Positions 1-7,213 of a stretch of DNA of 8,189 bases are shown piece after piece. The stretch comes from Pseudomonadota bacterium. Lineage in GTDB: Bacteria; Pseudomonadota; Alphaproteobacteria; Rhizobiales; Hyphomicrobiaceae. A model generated the notes under the pieces. It was not told where the DNA came from. It worked only from the letters and a program-made list of their open reading frames with translations, and ran no database searches. The translations under genes were made by a program, and so were the position numbers. The DNA lies in assembly GCA_023428365.1 (NCBI GenBank), contig JAEYYQ010000134.1:1-8189 (forward strand). The letters run 5' to 3'. Each line of letters opens with the position of its first letter. Position 1 is the stretch's first letter.

Positions 1-99
1 ATCCCATTTATCAACCGGGGGCAGCCGGTCTCGTTCTGCGGATTTCAGCAGCGCTTCCAATCCGTGAAGATGTGTGCCGGTTTCGGCTGGCTGCGTCAT
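1..99 (-). CDS. DUF1285 family protein, N-terminal 33 codons only
   Basis: The reverse strand opens with ATG at 99-97 and stays open to the window edge, giving 33 residues that begin MTQPAETGTHLHGLEALLKS and end LPPVDKWD. A Shine-Dalgarno-like GAGGAG (108-103 on the reverse strand) lies 3 nt before the ATG. The pattern of a short helical start followed by LPPV-x-KW matches the beginning of DUF1285 proteins, where a PPVxxWNP motif precedes the conserved core. DUF1285 proteins are small, probably cytoplasmic and of undefined biochemical role. From general knowledge, they are often found divergent from a moxR-DUF58-DUF4159 operon in Rhizobiales, which agrees with the neighbour here. Only the N-terminus is visible, so the family call rests on one short motif plus context. 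Confidence 0.7.
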   Translation of the reverse strand, partial: MTQPAETGTHLHGLEALLKSAERDRLPPVDKWD

Positions 100-243
100 G
101 ATCTCCTCATCGTCGTCGGCTGTTCAAGTTATACTGAGCGGCGGTCCAGGTGCCTGTTGCCGGGCTCGCCGCACTCCATATTGTGAACACTTTCGCTGCC
201 GCAGAGTTTGTGCGCTAGCGAACACACTCATATAGTAGAGGCC
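100..243. promoter_or_regulatory. divergent intergenic region between DUF1285 gene and moxR-type gene
   Basis: This 144-bp gap separates two head-to-head genes, so both promoters should lie here. For the leftward gene, a weak -10-like TATAAC reads on the reverse strand at 133-128, with no good -35. The same bases give TATACT (130-135) on the forward strand, also without a clear -35. The best rightward candidate is listed separately at 208-236. No long inverted repeat that would suggest an operator was found. The only palindrome seen is CAGG-TG-CCTG at 147-156, which is too short to weigh. Confidence 0.5.
208..236 (+). promoter_or_regulatory. candidate sigma-70-type promoter for the MoxR operon
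   Basis: TTGTGC (208-213) and TATAGT (231-236) are separated by exactly 17 nt, the preferred sigma-70 spacing. The -10 matches five of six consensus bases. The -35 matches only the leading TTG, which is the most conserved part in alphaproteobacteria. Transcription from it would begin around 243-244, at or next to the ATG of the ATPase gene. This is a pattern match only; no other rightward element in the gap looks better. Confidence 0.3.
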
Positions 244-1242
244 ATGACAAACCTCGCACACACTGACGACGACATTATCGAGCGTATCGAAGCGGCTGGC
301 GAGCGCATGAAGCGCGTGCATCAGGCTGCTGCATCGGTCATTTTCGGTCAGGACGTCGTGATCGAGCGGACGCTGGTGACGTTGCTCGCTGGTGGACACG
401 CATTGCTGATCGGCGTTCCCGGTCTCGCCAAGACCCTGCTGGTGGAGACACTCGGCAAGGTGCTCGGGCTTGAGGCCAAGCGTATTCAGTTCACACCCGA
501 TTTGATGCCATCGGACATCATCGGATCTGAGGTGCTGGAGGACAATCCCGGTCAGCGCCGCAGCTTCCGCTTCATTCCTGGGCCGATTTTCACCCAACTC
601 CTGATGGCGGACGAAATCAACCGCGCCAGCCCGAAGACGCAGTCGGCCCTGCTGCAGGCGATGCAGGAGCATCACGTGACGGTGGCCGGGCAGCGGCATG
701 ACGTGCCCGCGCCGTTCCATGTGCTTGCAACTCAAAACCCGCTCGAGCAGGAAGGCACCTATCCGTTGCCCGAAGCCCAGCTCGACCGGTTCCTGCTGCA
801 GATCGATGTCGGCTATCCGGACAACGTCGCCGAGCGGCGCATGCTGTTCGCGACGACGGGCACGGAAGAGCGGCGGCTCGAGGCTATCCTGTCGCCGCAG
901 GAACTGATGGCGACGCAGCGGCTGGTTCGCCAGATTCCCGTGCCGGATAAGGTGGTCGAGGCAATCCTGAAGCTGGTTCGCTCGGCGCGTCCGGGGCCGG
1001 ATGCCAGCGAGGATACCAACCGGTACATCGCCTGGGGACCGGGTCCGCGCGCCAGCCAGGCGTTGATGCTTGCCGTGCGGGCAAAGGCGTTGATCGATGG
1101 CCGTCTCGCGCCTTCGATCGACGATGTGATCGCGCTCGCCGAACCGGTGCTGAAGCATCGCATGGCGTTGACGTTCGTGGCGCGCACCGAAGGCCAGGAT
1201 GTCGGCACGATCGTCTCCAAGTTGGCGTCGGCATTGGAGTAG
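244..1242 (+). CDS. MoxR-family AAA+ ATPase
   Basis: This 332-residue protein is a cytoplasmic AAA+ ATPase of the MoxR family, which couples ATP hydrolysis to maturation or remodelling of client proteins, usually with vWA-domain partners encoded nearby. Visible motifs are Walker A GVPGLAKT (57-64), Walker B LLMADE (119-124), sensor 1 ATQNP (162-166), the EAQLDRF segment with a likely arginine finger (R182), and WGPGPRASQAL with the sensor 2 arginine (about R269). All key residues are present and the length is usual for the family (about 320-340). ATG at 244 is preferred because the conserved region begins only near residue 33. An in-frame TTG at 208 would add 12 residues but lies inside the best promoter candidate. 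GAGG at 238-241 sits only 2 nt before the ATG, a poor ribosome-binding site. It is the first gene of a four-gene operon, 5 nt before the DUF58 gene. The in vivo clients are unknown. Confidence 0.95.
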   Translation: MTNLAHTDDDIIERIEAAGERMKRVHQAAASVIFGQDVVIERTLVTLLAGGHALLIGVPGLAKTLLVETLGKVLGLEAKRIQFTPDLMPSDIIGSEVLEDNPGQRRSFRFIPGPIFTQLLMADEINRASPKTQSALLQAMQEHHVTVAGQRHDVPAPFHVLATQNPLEQEGTYPLPEAQLDRFLLQIDVGYPDNVAERRMLFATTGTEERRLEAILSPQELMATQRLVRQIPVPDKVVEAILKLVRSARPGPDASEDTNRYIAWGPGPRASQALMLAVRAKALIDGRLAPSIDDVIALAEPVLKHRMALTFVARTEGQDVGTIVSKLASALE

Positions 1243-1247
1243 GGCGA

Positions 1248-2219
1248 GTGGCAGCAGCCGGTGCGGGGCAACAATCGGCACACGCCCGCAAAGCCGGCTC
1301 GGTCTTTGCGCTGGAAGGCGAGGCTCATGGCCTAGCGGATCGCCTGCCTGACCTTCTGGTCGAGGCGATGCGGGTTTCGAGCACCGTGGCGCATGGCATT
1401 CATGGCCGGCGCCGGGCGGGACCGGGCGAAACGTTTTGGCAGTTTCGGCAGTTTCAATCGAATGATGCCGCCACCCTGGTCGATTGGCGCCGCTCCGCTA
1501 GTTCCGATCACCTCTACGTCCGCGAACGCGAGTGGGAGGCCGCGCATACGATGTGGCTGTGGCCTGATCTGTCGCCGTCGATGGATTTTCGTAGTGAGCT
1601 CTCTCAGGTGACGAAGCGCGAGCGTGCCGTGGTGCTGATGCTGGCGGCAGCCGAGCTTCTCGTGCGCGGTGGCGAGCGCGTCGCATTGCTCGGGCTGTCG
1701 CGGCCGACGGCTAGCCGGAAGGCGACCACGAAGCTGGCCGAGACACTGGCGCAAAGCATGGGCCAACCGGCTCTCGATGAGAGCTTGCCACCCGGTGTAC
1801 GGCTCAGCCGGTTCTCGGGCGTGCTTCTGTTCAGCGATTTCCTCGATCCGCTTGAGATCGTGACAGAGCGGCTGACGCAACTGGCCGGAGACGGCGTGTC
1901 TGGTCATCTCGTGCAGGTCATGGATCCGGCAGAAGAAACGCTGCCCTATCAGGGCTGCACGGAATTCCTCGGAATGGAGGGAGACCATCGTTGGCTCGCC
2001 GACCGCGTCGAGACGCTGCGGCCGCAATATCTGGCGCGTCTCAAGGCGCACCGGGCGGGTCTTGAGGCTCTTGCAGCAAAGCTCGGGTGGTCGTTCCTCG
2101 TGCATCACACGGATCGCCCGCCGGCCGAACCGCTGCTGACATTGATCATGCGCTTGCAGAACAGCGGTCGTGATTACCGTTGGGCGCAGGCAGGCACCGC
2201 CGCGGGAGAAGCCGGATGA
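1248..2219 (+). CDS. DUF58 domain protein (vWA-like), MoxR partner
   Basis: This 323-residue soluble protein has a DUF58 domain, a family with a vWA-like fold that almost always sits next to a MoxR ATPase and is thought to work with it. Conserved segments are VHG-type HGRRRAGPGETFWQFR (52-67) and VDWRRSAxSD followed by VREREWEAA (78-99). A metal-site-like DLSPS (D107-S111, the DxSxS pattern) and FSDFLD (195-200) follow, the latter supplying a second acidic residue. No membrane helix or signal peptide is visible, so it should be cytoplasmic, unlike the next two gene products. The start is GTG at 1248, with GGAG (1236-1239) 8 nt upstream inside the end of the ATPase gene. The next in-frame methionine (residue 41) would cut into the conserved domain. 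The stop overlaps the start of the next gene as ATGA. Exact biochemical role unknown; family assignment is firm. Confidence 0.92.
   Translation: MAAAGAGQQSAHARKAGSVFALEGEAHGLADRLPDLLVEAMRVSSTVAHGIHGRRRAGPGETFWQFRQFQSNDAATLVDWRRSASSDHLYVREREWEAAHTMWLWPDLSPSMDFRSELSQVTKRERAVVLMLAAAELLVRGGERVALLGLSRPTASRKATTKLAETLAQSMGQPALDESLPPGVRLSRFSGVLLFSDFLDPLEIVTERLTQLAGDGVSGHLVQVMDPAEETLPYQGCTEFLGMEGDHRWLADRVETLRPQYLARLKAHRAGLEALAAKLGWSFLVHHTDRPPAEPLLTLIMRLQNSGRDYRWAQAGTAAGEAG
2204..2219 (+). promoter_or_regulatory. ribosome binding site and ATGA stop/start overlap
   Basis: GGGAG (2204-2208) lies 7 nt before ATG at 2216, and the TGA of the DUF58 gene (2217-2219) overlaps that ATG as ATGA. This fixes the start of the DUF4159 gene in preference to an in-frame upstream start at 2180, which would add 12 arginine-rich residues before the hydrophobic N-terminus. 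Such overlaps commonly give translational coupling, consistent with joint production of the two proteins. Confidence 0.75.
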
Positions 2220-5080
2220 GCCTCGGCGCTTTGGCGTTTCTCAATCCCTGGCTTCTGGCTGGACTGGCGGCATTGCCGGTCATCTATTGGCTGTTGCGCA
2301 CAGTTCCGCCGCGGCCGAAGCAGGTCGCATTCCCGCCGACCCGCATTCTGGTTGGGTTGGAGAACCGCGAGAAGACCCCCGCCAAGACTCCGTGGTGGCT
2401 GATGCTGATCCGCATGCTGGCGGCAGCCCTCGTGATCTTTGCGCTGGCCGAGCCTGTTCTGAATCCGAGCCAGCGGACGGCGCTTGGCGGCACCGGACCA
2501 GTAGCCATTATCGTCGATAATGGTTGGGCATCTGCCTCCCACTGGGCATTGCGGGCGCGCATGGTGGAGCAATTGATCGACGAGGCAGAAAGTCAGAGCC
2601 GTCCTGTCGCGATCGTGCCCACGGCTTTCACCGGCCACTCTCCAACGGTTCGCATTGAAGCTCCCGGCGATGCGCGATCTGCAGCAGCCGCCGTACAGCC
2701 GCTGCCGTTCGCACCCGATCGCGCTGCTGCCGTTTCCGCATTGCGGACGACGCTCGCGAACCAGACGGGGGCGAGCGTGGTCTGGCTGACCGACGGGATC
2801 AATCACAATGATGCGGCGCAGCCCTTCCTGACGAGCCTGTCGGAAATCGCAAGCGGCGGACTTTCCGTTGTCGAGGCCGGAGCCGGTGATGAGCCGATGG
2901 GTCTGTCGGCAAGTGTCGGATCGGGTGGCCGGCTGGAGGCTGCTGTTGTCAGAACCGATGGTCAGGTTCGTGAGGGATCACTGCATGCGTTTTCGGCGCG
3001 CGGTCAGCGGTTAGGTGAGACGGCATTCCGTTTCGGTCCAGGCGAAACCGTGGCTCGGACGGAATTCGATCTGCCACTGGAACTGCGCAATCAGGTAACG
3101 CGCGTCGAGATCGCCGGGGAATCGTCTGCCGGCGCGGTCAACCTGCTCGATGCCCGCTCGCAATGGCACCGTATTGGGCTGATTTCGGGCGAGAGCCAGG
3201 AGCAATCTCAGCCGTTGCTTGGACCGCTCTATTATATCCAACGTGCGCTTGCGCCATTCGCGGAGCTGGTGCATCCGAAGGATGCCAATCTCGCCTCCGG
3301 GATCGACACCATCCTCAAGCACAATGCGTCGGTGATGGTGCTGGCCGATATCGGCACCATCTCAGGCGAGGTTCGCAACCGGCTTGATGAGTGGGTGAAA
3401 AAGGGCGGCGTTCTTGTGCGGTTCGCCGGTCCGCGCCTTGAGAAGGGTGGCGATGATCTGTTGCCGGTGCCGCTGCGCGCGGGTGGCCGGACACTGGGCG
3501 GGGCGTTGTCGTGGTCGAACCCGCAACCGTTGGCGCCATTCACGGATGATAGCATCTTCGCTGGGCTGGCCATTCCTCCCGATGTGACGGTCAACCGACA
3601 GGTGCTCGCCGACCCGGCGCGGCTTGGACCTGAGGTCAAGGTGTGGGCCAGGCTGGCCGATGGAACGCCGCTGGTGACGGCGGGGGCACGCGGCAACGGG
3701 CACGTGGTCCTGTTCCATGTCACAGCCAATTCCGACTGGTCGAACCTGCCGCTTTCGGGCCTATTTGTCGAAATGCTGCGCCGGATCGGGACCATCGCGC
3801 AACTGGCCGGTGGCGGCGAAGCTGCTGCCGCTGATACCGGAGGCACGGCTACAACGGACAACGCGAGTGTGCTTCCTCCTGTGCAGCTTCTCGATGGCTG
3901 GGGCGTGTTGAAGCCGCCGCCGCCAACCGCGCAGGCGATTTCGGTTGCCCAACTTGGTAAGCTCCAGCCCAGTGCCGATCATCCGCCGGGTTATTATGGT
4001 GCCCAGGGTGCGCCGCGAGCGCTCAACCTGATTTCGCCCGACACAGTTCTTGCTCCTTTGCCGGGCTTGCCAGCCTCGGCTGAACGCCGTGCATATGAAG
4101 GGCAGCATTCCACGCCGATGAAGCCGACGCTGCTGATGATTGCTCTCGCCCTCCTGTTTATCGACATCGTGGCCGTGATCCTGCTGCAGCTTGGCGGTCT
4201 TGCCTTGCGCCCGCTCGGCCGAGCGGCCCGGACCGCAGGCATTCTCGTATTGGCCGTCCTGATGTTTGCGCCCTCCAATGGCAATGCGCAGCCTGCGCCG
4301 TCTCGTCAAATGAGCGGCGACGATCTGCTCGCGCTGCGGGCGACCGGGAAGGTCACACTCGGCTACGTTCTCACGGGTGATCCCGGCACGGATGAAATCA
4401 GCCGGAGCGGTCTGATCGGGTTGGGCAAGATGCTCACGCAGCGCACGGCCGTTGAGCCGGGTGATCCGATTGGAGTCAACATTTCGACGGATGAGATCGC
4501 GTTCTTTCCAGTGCTCTATTGGCCGGTTCCTGCCAATGCGAGCGTCTTGCCCGAAGCCACACTCGCCAAGATCGACGCCTACATGAAACAGGGCGGGATG
4601 ATCATTTTCGATACGAGGGATTTCGGGCAGGGTGTGCCGCTCGGGTTTTCGCTCCAAGGCAGCGGAAATGGCGGGACGGCTCTGCAACGTCTGCTCGGCC
4701 GCCTCGACCTGCCGCGCCTGGAGCCGGTGCCGGAAGGTCATGTGCTGACCAAGTCGTTCTATCTGCTGCGGACGTTTCCGGGGCGCTGGGATGGCGGTCA
4801 GCTCTGGGTCGAGGCCGACATGAGTGACGGAGACGACGACAGCCGTAGAGCACGCCAAGCTGACGGCGTGACGTCGATCCTCGTGACGTCGAATGATTTT
4901 GCTGCCGCGTGGGCCTTGGATGATCGGAGTCGTCCGCTCTATCCGACCGTGCCCGGCGGTGAAAGCCAACGCGAACAGGCGTTCCGTACAGGCATCAACA
5001 TCGTCATGTACGCACTGACCGGCAACTACAAGGCCGACCAGGTGCACGTGCCGGCGTTGCTTGAGCGGCTCGGACAGTGA
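2216..5080 (+). CDS. BatA N-terminal / degenerate vWA / DUF4159 membrane protein
   Basis: This 954-residue membrane protein starts with a BatA-type (aerotolerance regulator N-terminal) region: helix 1 at about 7-27, an R/K-bearing loop, and helix 2 at about 60-80 ending in AEPVL. A vWA-like fold follows (about 94-220), in which the usual DxSxS metal signature is reduced to DNGWA (101-105), although TDG (192-194) remains. Residues about 319-530 resemble a class I glutamine-amidotransferase-like fold (LISGES at 322-327, KKGGVLVRF at 395-403) without a recognisable catalytic cysteine. A low-complexity A/G/T-rich linker (533-547) follows. Helices 3 (637-662) and 4 (673-686) flank an arginine-rich loop, then comes DUF4159 (about 700-940; ISTDEIAFFPVLYWPV at 756-771). 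Positive-inside charges place the vWA, GATase-like and DUF4159 parts in the periplasm. The gene overlaps the DUF58 gene by 4 nt and ends 12 nt before the next gene. Molecular function unknown; the domain calls are recognisable patterns, and the metal-site loss is seen directly. Confidence 0.9.
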   Translation: MSLGALAFLNPWLLAGLAALPVIYWLLRTVPPRPKQVAFPPTRILVGLENREKTPAKTPWWLMLIRMLAAALVIFALAEPVLNPSQRTALGGTGPVAIIVDNGWASASHWALRARMVEQLIDEAESQSRPVAIVPTAFTGHSPTVRIEAPGDARSAAAAVQPLPFAPDRAAAVSALRTTLANQTGASVVWLTDGINHNDAAQPFLTSLSEIASGGLSVVEAGAGDEPMGLSASVGSGGRLEAAVVRTDGQVREGSLHAFSARGQRLGETAFRFGPGETVARTEFDLPLELRNQVTRVEIAGESSAGAVNLLDARSQWHRIGLISGESQEQSQPLLGPLYYIQRALAPFAELVHPKDANLASGIDTILKHNASVMVLADIGTISGEVRNRLDEWVKKGGVLVRFAGPRLEKGGDDLLPVPLRAGGRTLGGALSWSNPQPLAPFTDDSIFAGLAIPPDVTVNRQVLADPARLGPEVKVWARLADGTPLVTAGARGNGHVVLFHVTANSDWSNLPLSGLFVEMLRRIGTIAQLAGGGEAAAADTGGTATTDNASVLPPVQLLDGWGVLKPPPPTAQAISVAQLGKLQPSADHPPGYYGAQGAPRALNLISPDTVLAPLPGLPASAERRAYEGQHSTPMKPTLLMIALALLFIDIVAVILLQLGGLALRPLGRAARTAGILVLAVLMFAPSNGNAQPAPSRQMSGDDLLALRATGKVTLGYVLTGDPGTDEISRSGLIGLGKMLTQRTAVEPGDPIGVNISTDEIAFFPVLYWPVPANASVLPEATLAKIDAYMKQGGMIIFDTRDFGQGVPLGFSLQGSGNGGTALQRLLGRLDLPRLEPVPEGHVLTKSFYLLRTFPGRWDGGQLWVEADMSDGDDDSRRARQADGVTSILVTSNDFAAAWALDDRSRPLYPTVPGGESQREQAFRTGINIVMYALTGNYKADQVHVPALLERLGQ
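4211..4226. repeat. 16-bp perfect palindrome inside the DUF4159 gene
   Basis: CCGCTCGGCCGAGCGG reads identically on both strands with no spacer. It encodes part of the arginine-containing cytoplasmic loop (residues 666-671) between helices 3 and 4. It may be chance in GC-rich coding DNA; no second copy was noticed in the window. Confidence 0.6.
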
Positions 5081-5092
5081 GGTGCGTCCAGC

Positions 5093-7213
5093 ATGAACTG
5101 GTCCATTGATTTCTCTCCCATCCTGCCCTGGCCCGTCATCTGGGCGGCCGCCGCGGTTGCCGTTCTGCTGGTCGGACTGTTGATCTGGCGCAGGTCGCGT
5201 GGCACGGCGCTGCGCGCTGCGGCTTTGGCGGCTCTCATCCTCGCGCTGGCTAATCCGACGCTGCGCCAGGAGGAGCGCGAGAACCTGGGCAATATCGCCA
5301 TCGTCGTCATGGACGAGAGCCTGAGCAATACGCTTGCGGGACGACCCGAGCAGGCCCGCGCGATCCGTGAGGACTTGGAAGCCAAGCTCGGCCGGATTCC
5401 TGGTCTCGAGGTGCGCTGGGTGTCCTCGTCACAGCCTGACCGCGAAGGCGGCGGCTCGGGAACGCAGTTGTTTGAGGATTTGAACAAGGCGCTGGCCAAC
5501 ACGCCCCCCGATCGGCTGTCGGGCGTCATCATGGTGACGGACGGTCAGGTCCATGACGTGCCGAAGTCTGCTGCGGCGCTCGGGTTCAATGCGCCGGTTC
5601 ATACGCTGTTGACCGGGCGCCCGGATGAATTTGATCGCCGTATCGAGGTCATTTCAGCGCCGAAGTACGCCATCGTCGGCCAGACCCGCAATGTCGAGGT
5701 CGCCGTGCGCGAGTCGGGGCGACAGGCCCGGGCGGGCGAGACGGTCACGCTACGCGTTCGGCGTGAAGGCCGCGCGGATGAAGTCCGTCGTGTCGAGATC
5801 GGGCGTCGCGTTCCGATCCCGATGCAGTTTCCCCATGCGGGACAGAACATCCTGGAGATCGAACTAGAGCAGGCACCGGGCGAGCTGACACCGGCCAACA
5901 ACCGCGTTGTGATCGCAGCCGAGGGCGTACGCGAAAATCTCCGCGTGCTGCTGGTCTCGGGCGAGCCACATGCGGGCGAGCGGACGTGGCGCAATCTGCT
6001 AAAGTCGGACGCCGCTGTCGATCTCGTGCACTTCACGATTTTGCGGCCGCCGGAGAAGCAGGACGGGACGCCGATCAATCAGCTATCGCTGATCGCGTTC
6101 CCGACGCGCGAGCTGTTCAGCCAGAAGATCAGGGAATTCGATCTGATCATCTTCGACCGCTACCAGCATCGCGGCATTCTTCAGCTGCTGTACTACGACA
6201 ACATCGCGCGTTACGTGGAAACGCACGGCGGTGCGCTGCTGGTGGCTGCGGGAGACGACTACGCCGGGCAGACGAGCCTTGTGCGGACGCCCTTGGCTCC
6301 GGTTCTGCCTGCGACGCCGACGGGGCGCGTGCTCGAACAGCCCTTCAAAGCGAAACTGACCAGCGAGGGCGTGAAGCATCCGGTGACGCGTGGATTGCCG
6401 GGCGCGGATGAAAAGGATCCGACCTGGGGCCGCTGGTTCCGGCAGGTCGACGTCCAGCCCGAACGCGGCCGAACCATCATGAATGGTGCGGAAGACAAGC
6501 CGCTGCTCGTGTTGGATCGCAAAGGCCGCGGGCGTGTTGCGCTGCTGACTTCGGATCACGCGTGGCTATGGGCACGCGGCTACGAAGGTGGTGGGCCGCA
6601 TACCGATCTGCTGCGTCGTCTCTCGCACTGGCTGATGAAGGAGCCGGATCTGGAAGAGGAGCGGTTGATCGCAATGGCGCGCGGGTTGAAAGTGACGATC
6701 GAGCGCCGCTCGATGGAAACCACTGTGCCGCCCGTTAACGTGATGGCCCCTGGTGGCGGCACCTCCGAGGTGACGCTCGATGAGGCAGGGCCCGGCCTGT
6801 GGCGCTCTATTATCGATGTGAAAGAGCCGGGTCTCTACAAGATGCAGACGGCATCGACGACCGGCGATCTGACCGCGCTGGCCCATGCCGGTGTCGAGGA
6901 TCCCCGCGAGATGTCGGAGGTGACGGCGAGCGATCAGAAGATGCGGCCACTCGTCGAAGCGACGGGCGCGGGCGTGTTCTGGACGCGCGGCGGCGGCCTG
7001 TTTGCCAGCTCAGATGCAGCGTCCGTGGACGTGCCGCGGATCACGATGATGTCCTCGGCCCGCGTGCTGGCCGGCTCCGGATGGATGGGCCTGCAGGATC
7101 GGGAAGCCTACGTGACACGCGGCGTGAAGCTGACGCCGATGTTCACGGGCTTCATGGCGCTCTCGGCGCTTCTGTTCCTGATCGCACTGGCCTGGTGGCG
7201 GGAAGGGCGCTAG
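5093..7213 (+). CDS. vWA-like / glutamine-amidotransferase-like membrane protein
   Basis: This 706-residue protein has N-terminal helices at about 13-32 and 40-54 joined by a short RRSRG loop, and a C-terminal helix at about 686-702 followed by WWREGR. Positive-inside reading puts residues 55-683 in the periplasm. The vWA-like part (about 66-175) keeps an intact metal signature DESLS (D74, S76, S78) and TDG (149-151). A beta-rich region (about 183-280) follows, ending in PANNRVVI-type sequence typical of CARDB-like extracellular domains. Next is a GATase-like region (about 283-515; LLVSGE at 286-291, HGGALLVAAGDD at 378-389) without an evident catalytic cysteine-glycine elbow, then a second beta-rich stretch to about residue 600. 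ATG at 5093 follows GAGG (5079-5082), 10 nt upstream. It is the last gene of the operon and a likely distant paralogue of its upstream neighbour. Probably works with the MoxR and DUF58 proteins at the membrane; specific role unknown. Confidence 0.88.
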   Translation: MNWSIDFSPILPWPVIWAAAAVAVLLVGLLIWRRSRGTALRAAALAALILALANPTLRQEERENLGNIAIVVMDESLSNTLAGRPEQARAIREDLEAKLGRIPGLEVRWVSSSQPDREGGGSGTQLFEDLNKALANTPPDRLSGVIMVTDGQVHDVPKSAAALGFNAPVHTLLTGRPDEFDRRIEVISAPKYAIVGQTRNVEVAVRESGRQARAGETVTLRVRREGRADEVRRVEIGRRVPIPMQFPHAGQNILEIELEQAPGELTPANNRVVIAAEGVRENLRVLLVSGEPHAGERTWRNLLKSDAAVDLVHFTILRPPEKQDGTPINQLSLIAFPTRELFSQKIREFDLIIFDRYQHRGILQLLYYDNIARYVETHGGALLVAAGDDYAGQTSLVRTPLAPVLPATPTGRVLEQPFKAKLTSEGVKHPVTRGLPGADEKDPTWGRWFRQVDVQPERGRTIMNGAEDKPLLVLDRKGRGRVALLTSDHAWLWARGYEGGGPHTDLLRRLSHWLMKEPDLEEERLIAMARGLKVTIERRSMETTVPPVNVMAPGGGTSEVTLDEAGPGLWRSIIDVKEPGLYKMQTASTTGDLTALAHAGVEDPREMSEVTASDQKMRPLVEATGAGVFWTRGGGLFASSDAASVDVPRITMMSSARVLAGSGWMGLQDREAYVTRGVKLTPMFTGFMALSALLFLIALAWWREGR

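Noticed and set aside
128..135. TATACT/TATAAC as a strong divergent promoter core
   Set aside because: Good -10-like hexamers on both strands, but no acceptable -35 at 16-18 nt in either direction, so only mentioned as weak.
208..243. TTG start at 208 adding 12 residues to the MoxR ATPase
   Set aside because: The extra residues are not part of the conserved fold, no Shine-Dalgarno precedes the TTG, and the TTG coincides with the candidate -35 element; ATG at 244 is simpler.
124..1281. Long reverse-strand open frame (385 codons) opposite the MoxR gene
   Set aside because: Its translation is arginine-, histidine- and glutamine-rich with no domain pattern. It lies opposite a gene with every AAA+ motif, and such frames arise from strong third-position GC bias.
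2180..2215. Upstream start at 2180 for the DUF4159 gene
   Set aside because: It would place an arginine-rich tail before a hydrophobic BatA-type N-terminus and lacks the well-spaced GGGAG seen before ATG at 2216.
3761..5047. Reverse-strand open frame of 428 codons opposite the DUF4159 gene
   Set aside because: Composition is that of an antisense shadow, with no recognisable domain and no ribosome-binding site of note, while the forward frame has clear membrane segments and domains.
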